Shown one piece after another: positions 17,161 through 24,456 of a stretch of DNA of 64,000 nucleotides; the stretch's first letter is position 1; every line of letters begins with the position of its first letter. The notes beneath the pieces were generated by a model. It ran no database searches, had not been told where the DNA came from, and was given only the letters and a program-made list of their open reading frames with translations. This DNA comes from Nitrobacter winogradskyi (lineage in GTDB: Bacteria > Pseudomonadota > Alphaproteobacteria > Rhizobiales > Xanthobacteraceae): NCBI RefSeq assembly GCF_006539545.1, contig NZ_BJNF01000059.1, forward strand, positions 1-64,000, read 5' to 3'. Position numbers and translations under genes: made by a program.

Positions 17161-17832
17161 ATGGCCGACGACCGTGACATTGGCAACGACCGCCGGCCGT
17201 GGACAGCCGATGACCGCCTCGACGCGGCGGCGTTTCACCGCAACCATGTCGCGATCTGGACGGTTCTGGAGAAATTCCTGCGCGGCAAGACAGGCGATGT
17301 GCTTGAGGCCGGCAGCGGCACCGGGCAGCACGTCGCTTTCTTCGCGCGGCACTCGCCCGGCATCACCTGGTGGCCGACCGATCTCAACGACCATCATCTC
17401 CGCAGCATCGCAGCATGGACCGCTCATGAGAACCTCGCCAACGTCCGGCCACCCCGGCGGATCGACCTGTCGAATCCAGGGCAATTGGCGGAAATGAACG
17501 AGGGGTCCGGCGCGCTGCTCGCGGTGTTCTGCGCCAATGTGATCCATATCGCGCCGTGGCGTGTCGCCGAGGGCCTGTTCGCGGGCGCCGCGCACTGTCT
17601 GCGCCCGGATGGACGGCTGTTTCTCTATGGACCGTTCAAGCGGGACGGGCGGCATACCGCGCCGAGCAACGAGGCGTTCGACGCCGGTCTTCGCAACACC
17701 AATCCCGAGTGGGGCGTGCGCGATGTTGACGAGGTGGCGGCGCTGGCGCAGCACAATGGTCTGACGCTCGCGGAGATCACCGATATGCCCGCCAACAATC
17801 TCATCCTGACGTTTGAACGCAGATCGGAATGA
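17161..17832 (+). CDS. DUF938-family SAM-dependent methyltransferase
   Basis: 223 residues from the ATG at 17161; the frame is open further upstream but without family homology. DUF938 hallmarks: AAFHRNHVAIWTVLEKFL, the SAM motif DVLEAGSGTGQHVAFFA, WWPTDLNDHHLRSIAAW and FCANVIHIAPW. A substrate is not established for the family. The ribosome site is weak (GAAAGGC seven bases upstream). It stands alone between the sulfur genes and a VOC gene. Confidence 0.85.
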   Translation: MADDRDIGNDRRPWTADDRLDAAAFHRNHVAIWTVLEKFLRGKTGDVLEAGSGTGQHVAFFARHSPGITWWPTDLNDHHLRSIAAWTAHENLANVRPPRRIDLSNPGQLAEMNEGSGALLAVFCANVIHIAPWRVAEGLFAGAAHCLRPDGRLFLYGPFKRDGRHTAPSNEAFDAGLRNTNPEWGVRDVDEVAALAQHNGLTLAEITDMPANNLILTFERRSE

Positions 17833-17874
17833 CCGGCACGATGCTATGGTTATAGAGGGACGAGCGAGGCAGGT

Positions 17875-18363
17875 TCAGCTTCGCTGGCGAAGCAGATCGT
17901 CGAGATCAAGCCGGCGCGTGAACATGGCGAGGCCGCCGTCGGCAGTGCGCGGCCATTCCTCCGGCGGCCGATCCCAATAGAGTTCGACCCCGTTCTGGTC
18001 AGGATCGCGCAAGTACAGCGCTTCACTGACGCCGTGATCGCTGGCCGCATCGAGCTGAATGCCCGCGCCGCGTACCCGGCGCAGCGCATCGGCAAGCGCC
18101 GCGCGCGTCGGATAGAGGATCGCGGTGTGGAACAGCCCGGTCGTTCCCGGCGGCGGCGGCGAGCCGCCCTTGCTCTCCCAGGTGTTCAGTCCGATGTGGT
18201 GATGATACCCGCCGGCGGAAACGAATGCGGCCTGATCGCCAAAGCGTTGCGTCAATTCGAATCCGAGTGCGCCGCAATAGAAACCGAGCGCGCGTTCGAG
18301 GTCGGCGACCTTGAGATGGACGTGTCCGATCCGGGTTCCGGCGGGAATCGATGGGTCGGACAT
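17875..18363 (-). CDS. VOC-family protein, catechol-dioxygenase-like
   Basis: 162 residues. Two beta-alpha-beta-beta-beta modules: GHVHLKVADLERALGFYCG opens the first and GLFHTAILYPTRAALADAL the second. The likely metal ligands are His in GHVHLKV, His in GLFHTAI and Glu in DQNGVELYWD, the CatE/2,3-dioxygenase arrangement. The first module is short, so it is a single-domain member of about the size of glyoxalase-like proteins rather than a full extradiol dioxygenase. Substrate unknown. It is convergent with the DUF938 gene. Confidence 0.82.
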   Translation of the reverse strand: MSDPSIPAGTRIGHVHLKVADLERALGFYCGALGFELTQRFGDQAAFVSAGGYHHHIGLNTWESKGGSPPPPGTTGLFHTAILYPTRAALADALRRVRGAGIQLDAASDHGVSEALYLRDPDQNGVELYWDRPPEEWPRTADGGLAMFTRRLDLDDLLRQRS

Positions 18364-18495
18364 GCGCGCCCCCGTAAACGATCTTCACTCCGAGCCTGAT
18401 CGGGTATCCCGACCAGGACCGTTATTTAACTTGGGGCGGGGATCGACAGGGGGCAAGCCTGTCACCCATGGTCCCATTCCGCTCGCGACAGGAAA

Positions 18496-19533
18496 TTACC
18501 GCAGCGGCGGAGCGTACATGATGCCGCCGGCGTTCCAGGGCTGGTTCAGGCCGCGCGGAATCTTCAGACGCGAATCGGCGCCGATATTGCGGTCGTAGAC
18601 CTCGCCATAGTTGCCGACGTGGCGGATGATGCGCGCCGCCCAGTCCTTCGTCAGTCCGAGGGCCTCGCCATATTGCCCTTCGGTGCCGACGAGCCGCATC
18701 ACGTCAGGCTTGGTCGATTTCATCGCCTCGTCGATGTTCTTCGAGGTGACGCCGAGTTCCTCGGCATTGATCATCGCGTAGAGCGTCCATTTGATGATCA
18801 TCATCCAGTCGTCATCGCGCTGGCGGACAACAGGCGCCAGAGGCTCCTTCGAGATCACATCGGGCAGGATGAAGCTCTCGTTGGGTTTGGTCAGCCGCAG
18901 CCGCAGTGCGTAGAGTTGCGAAACGTCGGCGGTCACCACATCGCATTTGGCCTCGTCATAGGCTTTCAGCACATCCTCCAGCTTCTCGAACCTGATCTCC
19001 TCGTACTTCAGGTTATTGGCCCTGAAATAATCAGCAAGGTTGAGCTGGGTCGTGGTGGCGGACTGGACACAGATCCTGGTGTCGCCGAGATCGAGCGCGG
19101 AATCGGCCTTGCGCGAGGTGCGGACCATGAAGCCTTCGCCGTCATAATAGGCGACCGCCGGGAAGTAGAGATTGAAATTGGTTTCCCGCGACATGCTCCA
19201 GGTCGAGTTGCGCGCGAGGATGTCGACCTTGCGGCTCTGCAATTCCTTGAACCGTTCGTCGGCGGCGAGGGGAACGAACTTCACCTTCGAGGGATCATCG
19301 AAGATCGCGGCCGCGACGGCGCGGCAGAAATCCACGTCGAAGCCGGACCAGTTGCCCTTCTCGTCCGAACTCGAAAAACCGGGCAGGCCGGTGTTGACGC
19401 CGCATAGCACCGCGTCGCGGCGGAGTGTTCGTTTCAGGGTCTTGGTATCATAGCGCTCATAGGTGATCGCCATCGCCGCGATGGCGGTGGCGATGGCGAG
19501 GCCTATCAGGAGACCGCCTCGAAATGTCCGCAT
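18496..19533 (-). CDS. Amino-acid ABC transporter substrate-binding protein (AapJ-like), orphan
   Basis: 345 residues from the ATG at 19533 (GAGAGGGG upstream). The N-terminal segment GLLIGLAIATAIAAMAITYE is a signal or anchor. Family signatures: CGVNTGLPGFSSSDEKGNWS, GFDVDFCRAVAAAIFDDPSK and ARNSTWSMSRETNFNLYF, the AapJ/BztA general L-amino-acid type. No permease or ATPase genes lie next to it, so it either serves a transporter encoded elsewhere or acts on its own. It is followed by the L,D-transpeptidase gene upstream on the same strand (55-base gap). Confidence 0.85.
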   Translation of the reverse strand: MRTFRGGLLIGLAIATAIAAMAITYERYDTKTLKRTLRRDAVLCGVNTGLPGFSSSDEKGNWSGFDVDFCRAVAAAIFDDPSKVKFVPLAADERFKELQSRKVDILARNSTWSMSRETNFNLYFPAVAYYDGEGFMVRTSRKADSALDLGDTRICVQSATTTQLNLADYFRANNLKYEEIRFEKLEDVLKAYDEAKCDVVTADVSQLYALRLRLTKPNESFILPDVISKEPLAPVVRQRDDDWMMIIKWTLYAMINAEELGVTSKNIDEAMKSTKPDVMRLVGTEGQYGEALGLTKDWAARIIRHVGNYGEVYDRNIGADSRLKIPRGLNQPWNAGGIMYAPPLR

Positions 19534-19588
19534 GGATAGCCCCTCTCGCAATGTCGGAAAGTATCGGCGCGAATGATGTGACGATGAA

Positions 19589-20179
19589 TTAAAGCTTGGG
19601 TTTTTGCCGCACGATCACGCGCGTGCCGACCGGAATGCGCTCATAGAGATCGATAACGTCGGCGTTGACCAGGCGGAAGCAGCCCGAGGAAATCGCGGTT
19701 CCGATGGTATCGGGCTGGTTGGTGCCATGGATGCGGTAGACCGTTGTGCCGAGATACATCGCGCGGGCTCCCATCGGATTACCGGGGCCGCCCGCCATGA
19801 AGCGTGGCAGGTAAGGCTGGCGCGCGATCATTTCCGGGGGCGGGGTCCAGTCCGGCCATTCCGCCTTGCGCGTGATATTGAGAATGCCCTGCCATTGAAA
19901 GCCTGCGCGGCCGACGCCGATGCCGTAGCGGATCGCGCGGCCGTTGGCCTGAATGAGATAAAGATGACGTTCCGCGGTCTGGATGATGATGGTGCCGGGC
20001 GGCTCGGTCGTCCGGTAGAGCACGACCTGCTTGCGGTATTCCGGGTCGAGCTGGAACGAATCATCGGCAACGAGACCAGGCTGATCGCCGTCGAACCGCT
20101 GCGAAAAGCCGGGCGTGGCCGAGAGCATCAGGCTTCCCATAGCAATAACCGCCAGGATCAGGGGCCGAAACGCGGTCAT
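19589..20179 (-). CDS. L,D-transpeptidase (YkuD family), periplasmic
   Basis: 196 residues from the ATG at 20179 (AGGAGA eight bases upstream). The signal peptide ends ATPGFSQ. The YkuD catalytic motif is complete: YRIHGTN with the conserved His, then SSGCFRLVNADVIDLYERI with the nucleophilic Cys. ERHLYLIQANGRAIRYGIGV opens the fold. Such enzymes form 3-3 peptidoglycan cross-links or attach proteins to the wall; which of these applies cannot be told. It may be co-transcribed with the AapJ-like gene. Confidence 0.9.
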   Translation of the reverse strand: MTAFRPLILAVIAMGSLMLSATPGFSQRFDGDQPGLVADDSFQLDPEYRKQVVLYRTTEPPGTIIIQTAERHLYLIQANGRAIRYGIGVGRAGFQWQGILNITRKAEWPDWTPPPEMIARQPYLPRFMAGGPGNPMGARAMYLGTTVYRIHGTNQPDTIGTAISSGCFRLVNADVIDLYERIPVGTRVIVRQKPKL

Positions 20180-20557
20180 CGCTTGTCTCCTCGCTTGCCG
20201 CACGGCAGATGCTCTCCCGCCTGCGTTCTCGTCAAATCACACCTATGGCATAAAATCGCAGCCACGGCGTGATGGCAAGCGATCGCACGGCGCCGGCCCG
20301 GAAAAGCGTAAAGCTTTCGGGATCTGCTCCTGCCTGCGGATTTGACGTCTCGAGCCGGCCGGACCCCAATCAGACTCAAACTGACGAGGCGCGGCAAGGG
20401 GCCTGTTATCTACCATAGAGCGCGATCGGTGAGCGCGCGATAGGTTCAGCCAGATCAAAACCGTCGATGGCCGGGATGATAGGCGTGCGAAGTGACGCTG
20501 TTCTTCGAACGGCTATGCCCGGCCATGACGACGGTGGTGCTGATGCTTCAGCTGCCG
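20180..20557. other. Intergenic region without a recognisable gene
   Basis: 378 bases between the end of metE and the start of the L,D-transpeptidase gene, both leftward. It should hold the transpeptidase promoter. No RNA gene or strong hairpin was noticed. Confidence 0.4.
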
Positions 20558-22897
20558 TTAACGCATCAGTTTCGCCGCCTCCACCATGTTGACGAGTGCC
20601 GGCCTGACCTCTTCCCACTTGCGGGTCTTCAGCCCGCAATCCGGGTTGATCCAGATCTGCCTGTCGGAAAGGCGCTCGCGTGCAAGTTTGAGCAGCCCGG
20701 TCATCTCATCAACCGCCGGCACCCGCGGAGAGTGGATGTCGTAGACGCCGGGGCCGATCTCGTTCGGGTACTTGTAGGTCTTGAAGGCGTCGAGCAGTTC
20801 CATCTTGGAGCGCGAGGTCTCGATGGAGATGACGTCGGCGTCCATCGACGCGATCGCGTCGATGATGTCGTTGAACTCCGAATAGCACATGTGAGTATGG
20901 ATCTGCGTGGCGTCGGCGACGCCGCTGGCGCACAGACGGAAGCATTCGACAGCCCAGTCGAGATACGTTTTCCATTCGGACCGGCGCAGCGGCAACCCTT
21001 CGCGCAGCGCGGCCTCGTCGATCTGGATCATGGTCGCGCCGGCTTGCTCCAGGTCCGAGACCTCGTCGCGGATCGCAAGCGCGATCTGCCGGCAAGCGAG
21101 GCTGCGCGGCACGTCATCACGCACGAAGGACCAGTTGAGTATGGTGACGGGGCCGGTGAGCATGCCTTTCATCGGCTTCGCGGTCAGGGATTGCGCGTAT
21201 TTCCACCAGCCGACGGTCATCGGCCGGGGCCGGGACACGTCGCCGAACAGGACCGGCGGGCGGACGCAGCGCGAGCCGTAGCTCTGCACCCAGCCGTGCC
21301 GGGTGAACGCGAATCCGGACAACTGCTCGCCGAAGTACTGCACCATGTCGTTCCGCTCGAACTCGCCATGCACGAGCACGTCGAGGCCGATGTCTTCCTG
21401 CCAGCGGATGGTTCGCGCCGTCTCCTCCTGCAGGAACTTCTCGTAGTCGGCGTCGCTCAATGCGCCCTTGGCGTGGGCCGAACGCGCCTTTCGAACCTCG
21501 GCGGTCTGGGGGAATGAGCCGATCGTGGTGGTCGGGAAAGGCGGCAGGCCGAAGCGCTCGCGCTGCAATTTCGCGCGGTCTGCGAACGCGCTCTTTCGCC
21601 GCGCCATGTCGGCGGTGACGGCCGCGATACGGCCTTCGACTTTGGCGTCGTGAACCTTCGGCGACGCCTTGCGCGCAGCGGCCGCGTCCGCCGATGCTTT
21701 CAGGGCGTCGGCGACCGAGGCTCGGCCCTTGGCGAGCGCCTCGCCGAGCGTCGCCAGCTCACCCATCTTCTGCACCGAGAACGCGAGCCAGCTCTTCAAC
21801 TCCGCGTCGAGATCGGTTTCCAGCGATACGTCGATTGGCACGTGCAGAAGCGAGCAGGAGGGCGCGACCTGCACACGATCGGCACCGCGTTCGGAGACGA
21901 TGGGCTCCAGGCGGTCAAGCAATGCGGGAAGATTGGCGCGCCAGATATTGCGGCCGTCGATCACGCCGAGGGACAGGATCAGATCGTGCGGCGCCTTTGC
22001 CGCGACCGCCTCGAGCTGGTCCGGCGCGCGAGCGAGATCAATGTGAAGTCCCGTGACCGGCAGCGACAATGCGGCATCCAGGTTATCGCCGAGCCCACCG
22101 AAATAAGTGGTCAGCATGATCTTGATCTTCGGCAGCGCGTCAGCGAGCTGTTCATAAGTCGTGCGCAACACCTTGCGGGTCGCGTCGTCGAGATCGAGAA
22201 CGAGACAGGGCTCGTCGATCTGCACCCACTCGGCGCCCTCCGCCGCAAGGCGCTTGAGCACATCGATATAGACCGGAAGCAAGTCAGGAAGCAGCGACAG
22301 CGGATCGAGATTCGCGTCCTTGCTCTTGCCGAGCTTCAGATAGGTGATGGGACCGAGCAGCACCGGCCGGGTCTGATAGCCGAGCGCCTTGGCCTCGCGA
22401 TATTCATCGATGGCTTTGAGCGACGAGAGCTGAAAGCGTTGGCCGCTGGTGAATTCAGGGACCATGTAGTGGTAGTTGGTGTCGAACCACTTGGTCATTT
22501 CCTGCGCCGGCGCGCCATGGGCGTGACCATCGCCCTGATGACCATGCGCGCAGGCCGCATCGTCATTCCCGCCCTGGGCGCCTCGCGCCATCGCGAAATA
22601 GGTGGCGAGCGGCACGGGTCCGCTTTTCCATCCATAGACGTCCGGGATCGCGCCGACCATGACGCTGGTGTCGAGCACATGATCATAGAAGGTGAAATCG
22701 TTCGACGGGATGACGGTGACGCCGAGCGATTTCTGGCGCGCCCAGTTCGCGGCGCGCAATCCGGCCGCTGCTTCAAGCAAGGCGGATTCGTCGGACTTGC
22801 CCGACCAGTAGCTTTCGAGCGCGATTTTCAGTTCGCGGCGCGGACCGATGCGCGGCGTGCCGAGCGAAGCCACGGGAAGAGGAGAGGAAACAGACAC
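20558..22897 (-). CDS. metE: Cobalamin-independent methionine synthase
   Basis: 779 residues. It transfers the methyl of 5-methyltetrahydropteroyl-triglutamate to homocysteine. The GTG at 22897 is chosen because the protein then begins MSVSSPLPVASLGTPRIGPR, the normal MetE N-terminus; the longer frame runs back into the riboswitch. Zinc ligands H669, C671 (HTHMC), E693 and C754 (NPDCG) have exactly the E. coli spacing (2, 22, 61). Unusual: a Gly/His insert at about residues 107-130 with CAHGH and GHAHG inside the N-terminal domain. It is preceded by a cobalamin riboswitch, so it should be off when B12 is present and MetH can act. CCCC/GGGG just before the GTG could hide the ribosome site. Confidence 0.95.
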   Translation of the reverse strand: MSVSSPLPVASLGTPRIGPRRELKIALESYWSGKSDESALLEAAAGLRAANWARQKSLGVTVIPSNDFTFYDHVLDTSVMVGAIPDVYGWKSGPVPLATYFAMARGAQGGNDDAACAHGHQGDGHAHGAPAQEMTKWFDTNYHYMVPEFTSGQRFQLSSLKAIDEYREAKALGYQTRPVLLGPITYLKLGKSKDANLDPLSLLPDLLPVYIDVLKRLAAEGAEWVQIDEPCLVLDLDDATRKVLRTTYEQLADALPKIKIMLTTYFGGLGDNLDAALSLPVTGLHIDLARAPDQLEAVAAKAPHDLILSLGVIDGRNIWRANLPALLDRLEPIVSERGADRVQVAPSCSLLHVPIDVSLETDLDAELKSWLAFSVQKMGELATLGEALAKGRASVADALKASADAAAARKASPKVHDAKVEGRIAAVTADMARRKSAFADRAKLQRERFGLPPFPTTTIGSFPQTAEVRKARSAHAKGALSDADYEKFLQEETARTIRWQEDIGLDVLVHGEFERNDMVQYFGEQLSGFAFTRHGWVQSYGSRCVRPPVLFGDVSRPRPMTVGWWKYAQSLTAKPMKGMLTGPVTILNWSFVRDDVPRSLACRQIALAIRDEVSDLEQAGATMIQIDEAALREGLPLRRSEWKTYLDWAVECFRLCASGVADATQIHTHMCYSEFNDIIDAIASMDADVISIETSRSKMELLDAFKTYKYPNEIGPGVYDIHSPRVPAVDEMTGLLKLARERLSDRQIWINPDCGLKTRKWEEVRPALVNMVEAAKLMR

Positions 22898-23017
22898 TGG
22901 CTTTACCCCATGTGTTGGGGGCTGGGCCTTAGCGACGCGGCATGGGAATCCTGGCGGGCGCGCCGCCATCGAGACCGCAAGCGCACCACCGGGACACCCC
23001 GCCCGAGGACGACTATG

Positions 23018-23200
23018 TTGCCGGGGCAGGTCTCCTGGCTCGCGGGTCTCAGCTTTGGTCCGGCCTTCCCGGGATCGCTCCCAGTGGCATGATGGACCAC
23101 GGCTCACCGCTTACAGTTGCGGGGGCAGCGCCGGCTTTATCCGAAGACACACCGGCTTCCCTCTTAGCTCCGGGCGTGAATCGTCCCGGAGAACCTCGAC
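23018..23200 (-). promoter_or_regulatory. Cobalamin riboswitch of metE
   Basis: On the minus strand the order is: GCTAAGAGGGAAGCCGGTG, GCCGGCGCTGCCCCCGCAAC, TGTAAGCGGTGAGCC, GCCACTGGGA (23079-23088), GGGAAGGCCGG, then the B12 box GAGCCAGGAGACCTGCC (about 23025-23042). This is the full cobalamin aptamer core. It lies about 120 bases upstream of metE and downstream of queH on the same strand. Mode: coenzyme B12 represses. Confidence 0.93.
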
Positions 23201-23252
23201 CCCCCATCCTATGGGCCAGCGTCCACGGGCCGTCAACCTGTACGGACGAATC

Positions 23253-23933
23253 TTATGTCGCGTCCGGTTCCTCGCCTTGCCGGTAGAATTGCGTCCCGAT
23301 CACGATCGGCGCCCGGCCATGATTCCGGCGGTGTTGATTGGTGTCGCGCAGCGAATAGACGCAGCCGCAATACTCCTGCTGATAGAATTGCTCGCGTTTG
23401 CTGATCTCGATCATCCGCTGCGCGCCGCCGCCCTTGCGCCAGTTGAAGTCCCAATAGGACAGGCCGTCATAACGTCCGGCCGCGCGATGGCCGCAGTCGT
23501 TGATCTGCGCCATGTTCTTCCATCGGGAGATGCCGAGGCAGGACGTCATCACCGGAAAACCATGTTCATGCGCATAGAGCGCGGTGCGTTCGAATCGCAT
23601 GTCGAAACACATGGTGCAGCGCGCGCCGCGCTCGGGTTCCCACTCCATCCCCCTGGCGCGGGCGAACCAGTTGTCCTTGTCGTAATCGGCGTCGACGAAC
23701 GGCACGCCATGCTTTTCCGCGAAACGGACGTTCTCGTCCTTGCGCAGCAGATACTCTTTCAGGGGGTGGATGTTCGGATTGTAAAAGAAGATCGTGTAAT
23801 CGATCCCCGATGCGAGCATCGCCTCCATCACCTCGCCTGAACACGGCGCGCAACAGGAGTGCAGAAGCACTTTCTTCTGCCCGTTCGGGGGCGTCAGATT
23901 CAGTCGGACGAATTCGGTCACGGTCAGTCTCAA
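23253..23933 (-). CDS. queH: Epoxyqueuosine reductase QueH (DUF208), cobalamin-independent
   Basis: 226 residues from a TTG at 23933; a GTG at 23921 is an alternative, and neither has a strong ribosome site. It catalyses the last step of queuosine synthesis in tRNA, epoxyqueuosine to queuosine. QueH signatures: [14 protein letters not shown] (C27, C28, C31), [16 protein letters not shown] (C106, C109) for the Fe-S cluster, [11 protein letters not shown] (C132) and YCGCVYS. QueH is the non-homologous replacement of QueG, which needs cobalamin. It sits between two B12-riboswitch-controlled genes, although no aptamer was found on its own leader. Transcription through it would enter the metE riboswitch. 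Confidence 0.92.
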   Translation of the reverse strand: MRLTVTEFVRLNLTPPNGQKKVLLHSCCAPCSGEVMEAMLASGIDYTIFFYNPNIHPLKEYLLRKDENVRFAEKHGVPFVDADYDKDNWFARARGMEWEPERGARCTMCFDMRFERTALYAHEHGFPVMTSCLGISRWKNMAQINDCGHRAAGRYDGLSYWDFNWRKGGGAQRMIEISKREQFYQQEYCGCVYSLRDTNQHRRNHGRAPIVIGTQFYRQGEEPDAT

Positions 23934-24137
23934 CGGTTGAGGCGCGGGAAATAACGCCGCAGCCTGTCCGCCGGGATAATGGTCTGAACGGCCGAAGCGT
24001 CAAGGGCCGGACAGATCGATGGGTGGAAGTTTCGTCAGGTCGATGTTCCGCCCCGCTTGTGGATTGCGAGCATTGGTGTCCGGATTCGAAAACGATTCAT
24101 TGACTCCGAATGTGCTGTAGCTACTAAATATAGTGGC

Positions 24138-24333
24138 CAAGGTCTCTCGAGTCGCAACACCGAGAGCTAAGAGGGAAGCCGGTGCGCCTCGGTCTATGAT
24201 CCGAGGCAAGGCCGGCGCTGCCCCCGCAACTGTAAGCGGCGAGCCGAGTCCAATCGAGTGTCACTGGAACCGCAGGGTTCCGGGAAGGCCGGACGGACGC
24301 TGAGACCCGCAAGTCAGTAGACCTGCCCTGGCA
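24138..24333 (+). promoter_or_regulatory. Cobalamin riboswitch of nrdA
   Basis: The elements match the metE aptamer: GCTAAGAGGGAAGCCGGTGC, GCCGGCGCTGCCCCCGCAAC, TGTAAGCGGCGAGCC, GTCACTGGAA, GGGAAGGCCGG and the B12 box AAGTCAGTAGACCTGCC (24311-24327). It points towards nrdA, whose ATG is 124 bases downstream. Confidence 0.93.
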
Positions 24334-24371
24334 AAAAGAACGTCCCTGGGCGGGGTGTCCCGGCGGGCCGC

Positions 24372-24406
24372 ACGCCAGGAAACGCGGCATTCGCCGTGGC
24401 GTTTTT
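24372..24406 (+). terminator. Probable intrinsic terminator of the nrdA riboswitch
   Basis: Outer stem ACGCCA (24372-24377) with TGGCGT (24397-24402), inner stem CGGC-ATTC-GCCG, then a run of T (24402-24406). It lies between aptamer and start codon, so transcriptional control is likely. It is separated from the start codon by 50 bases. Confidence 0.55.
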
Positions 24407-24456
24407 CCGCGCGCGTCCCCGCACGACCCCGGCTCGCAACCAGACCGGGGTGAGCG

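Noticed and set aside
20492-23092. Long plus-strand frames (20492-21517, 21650-23092)
   Set aside because: They mirror metE, whose zinc ligands and length are certain; the frames are GC-driven shadows.
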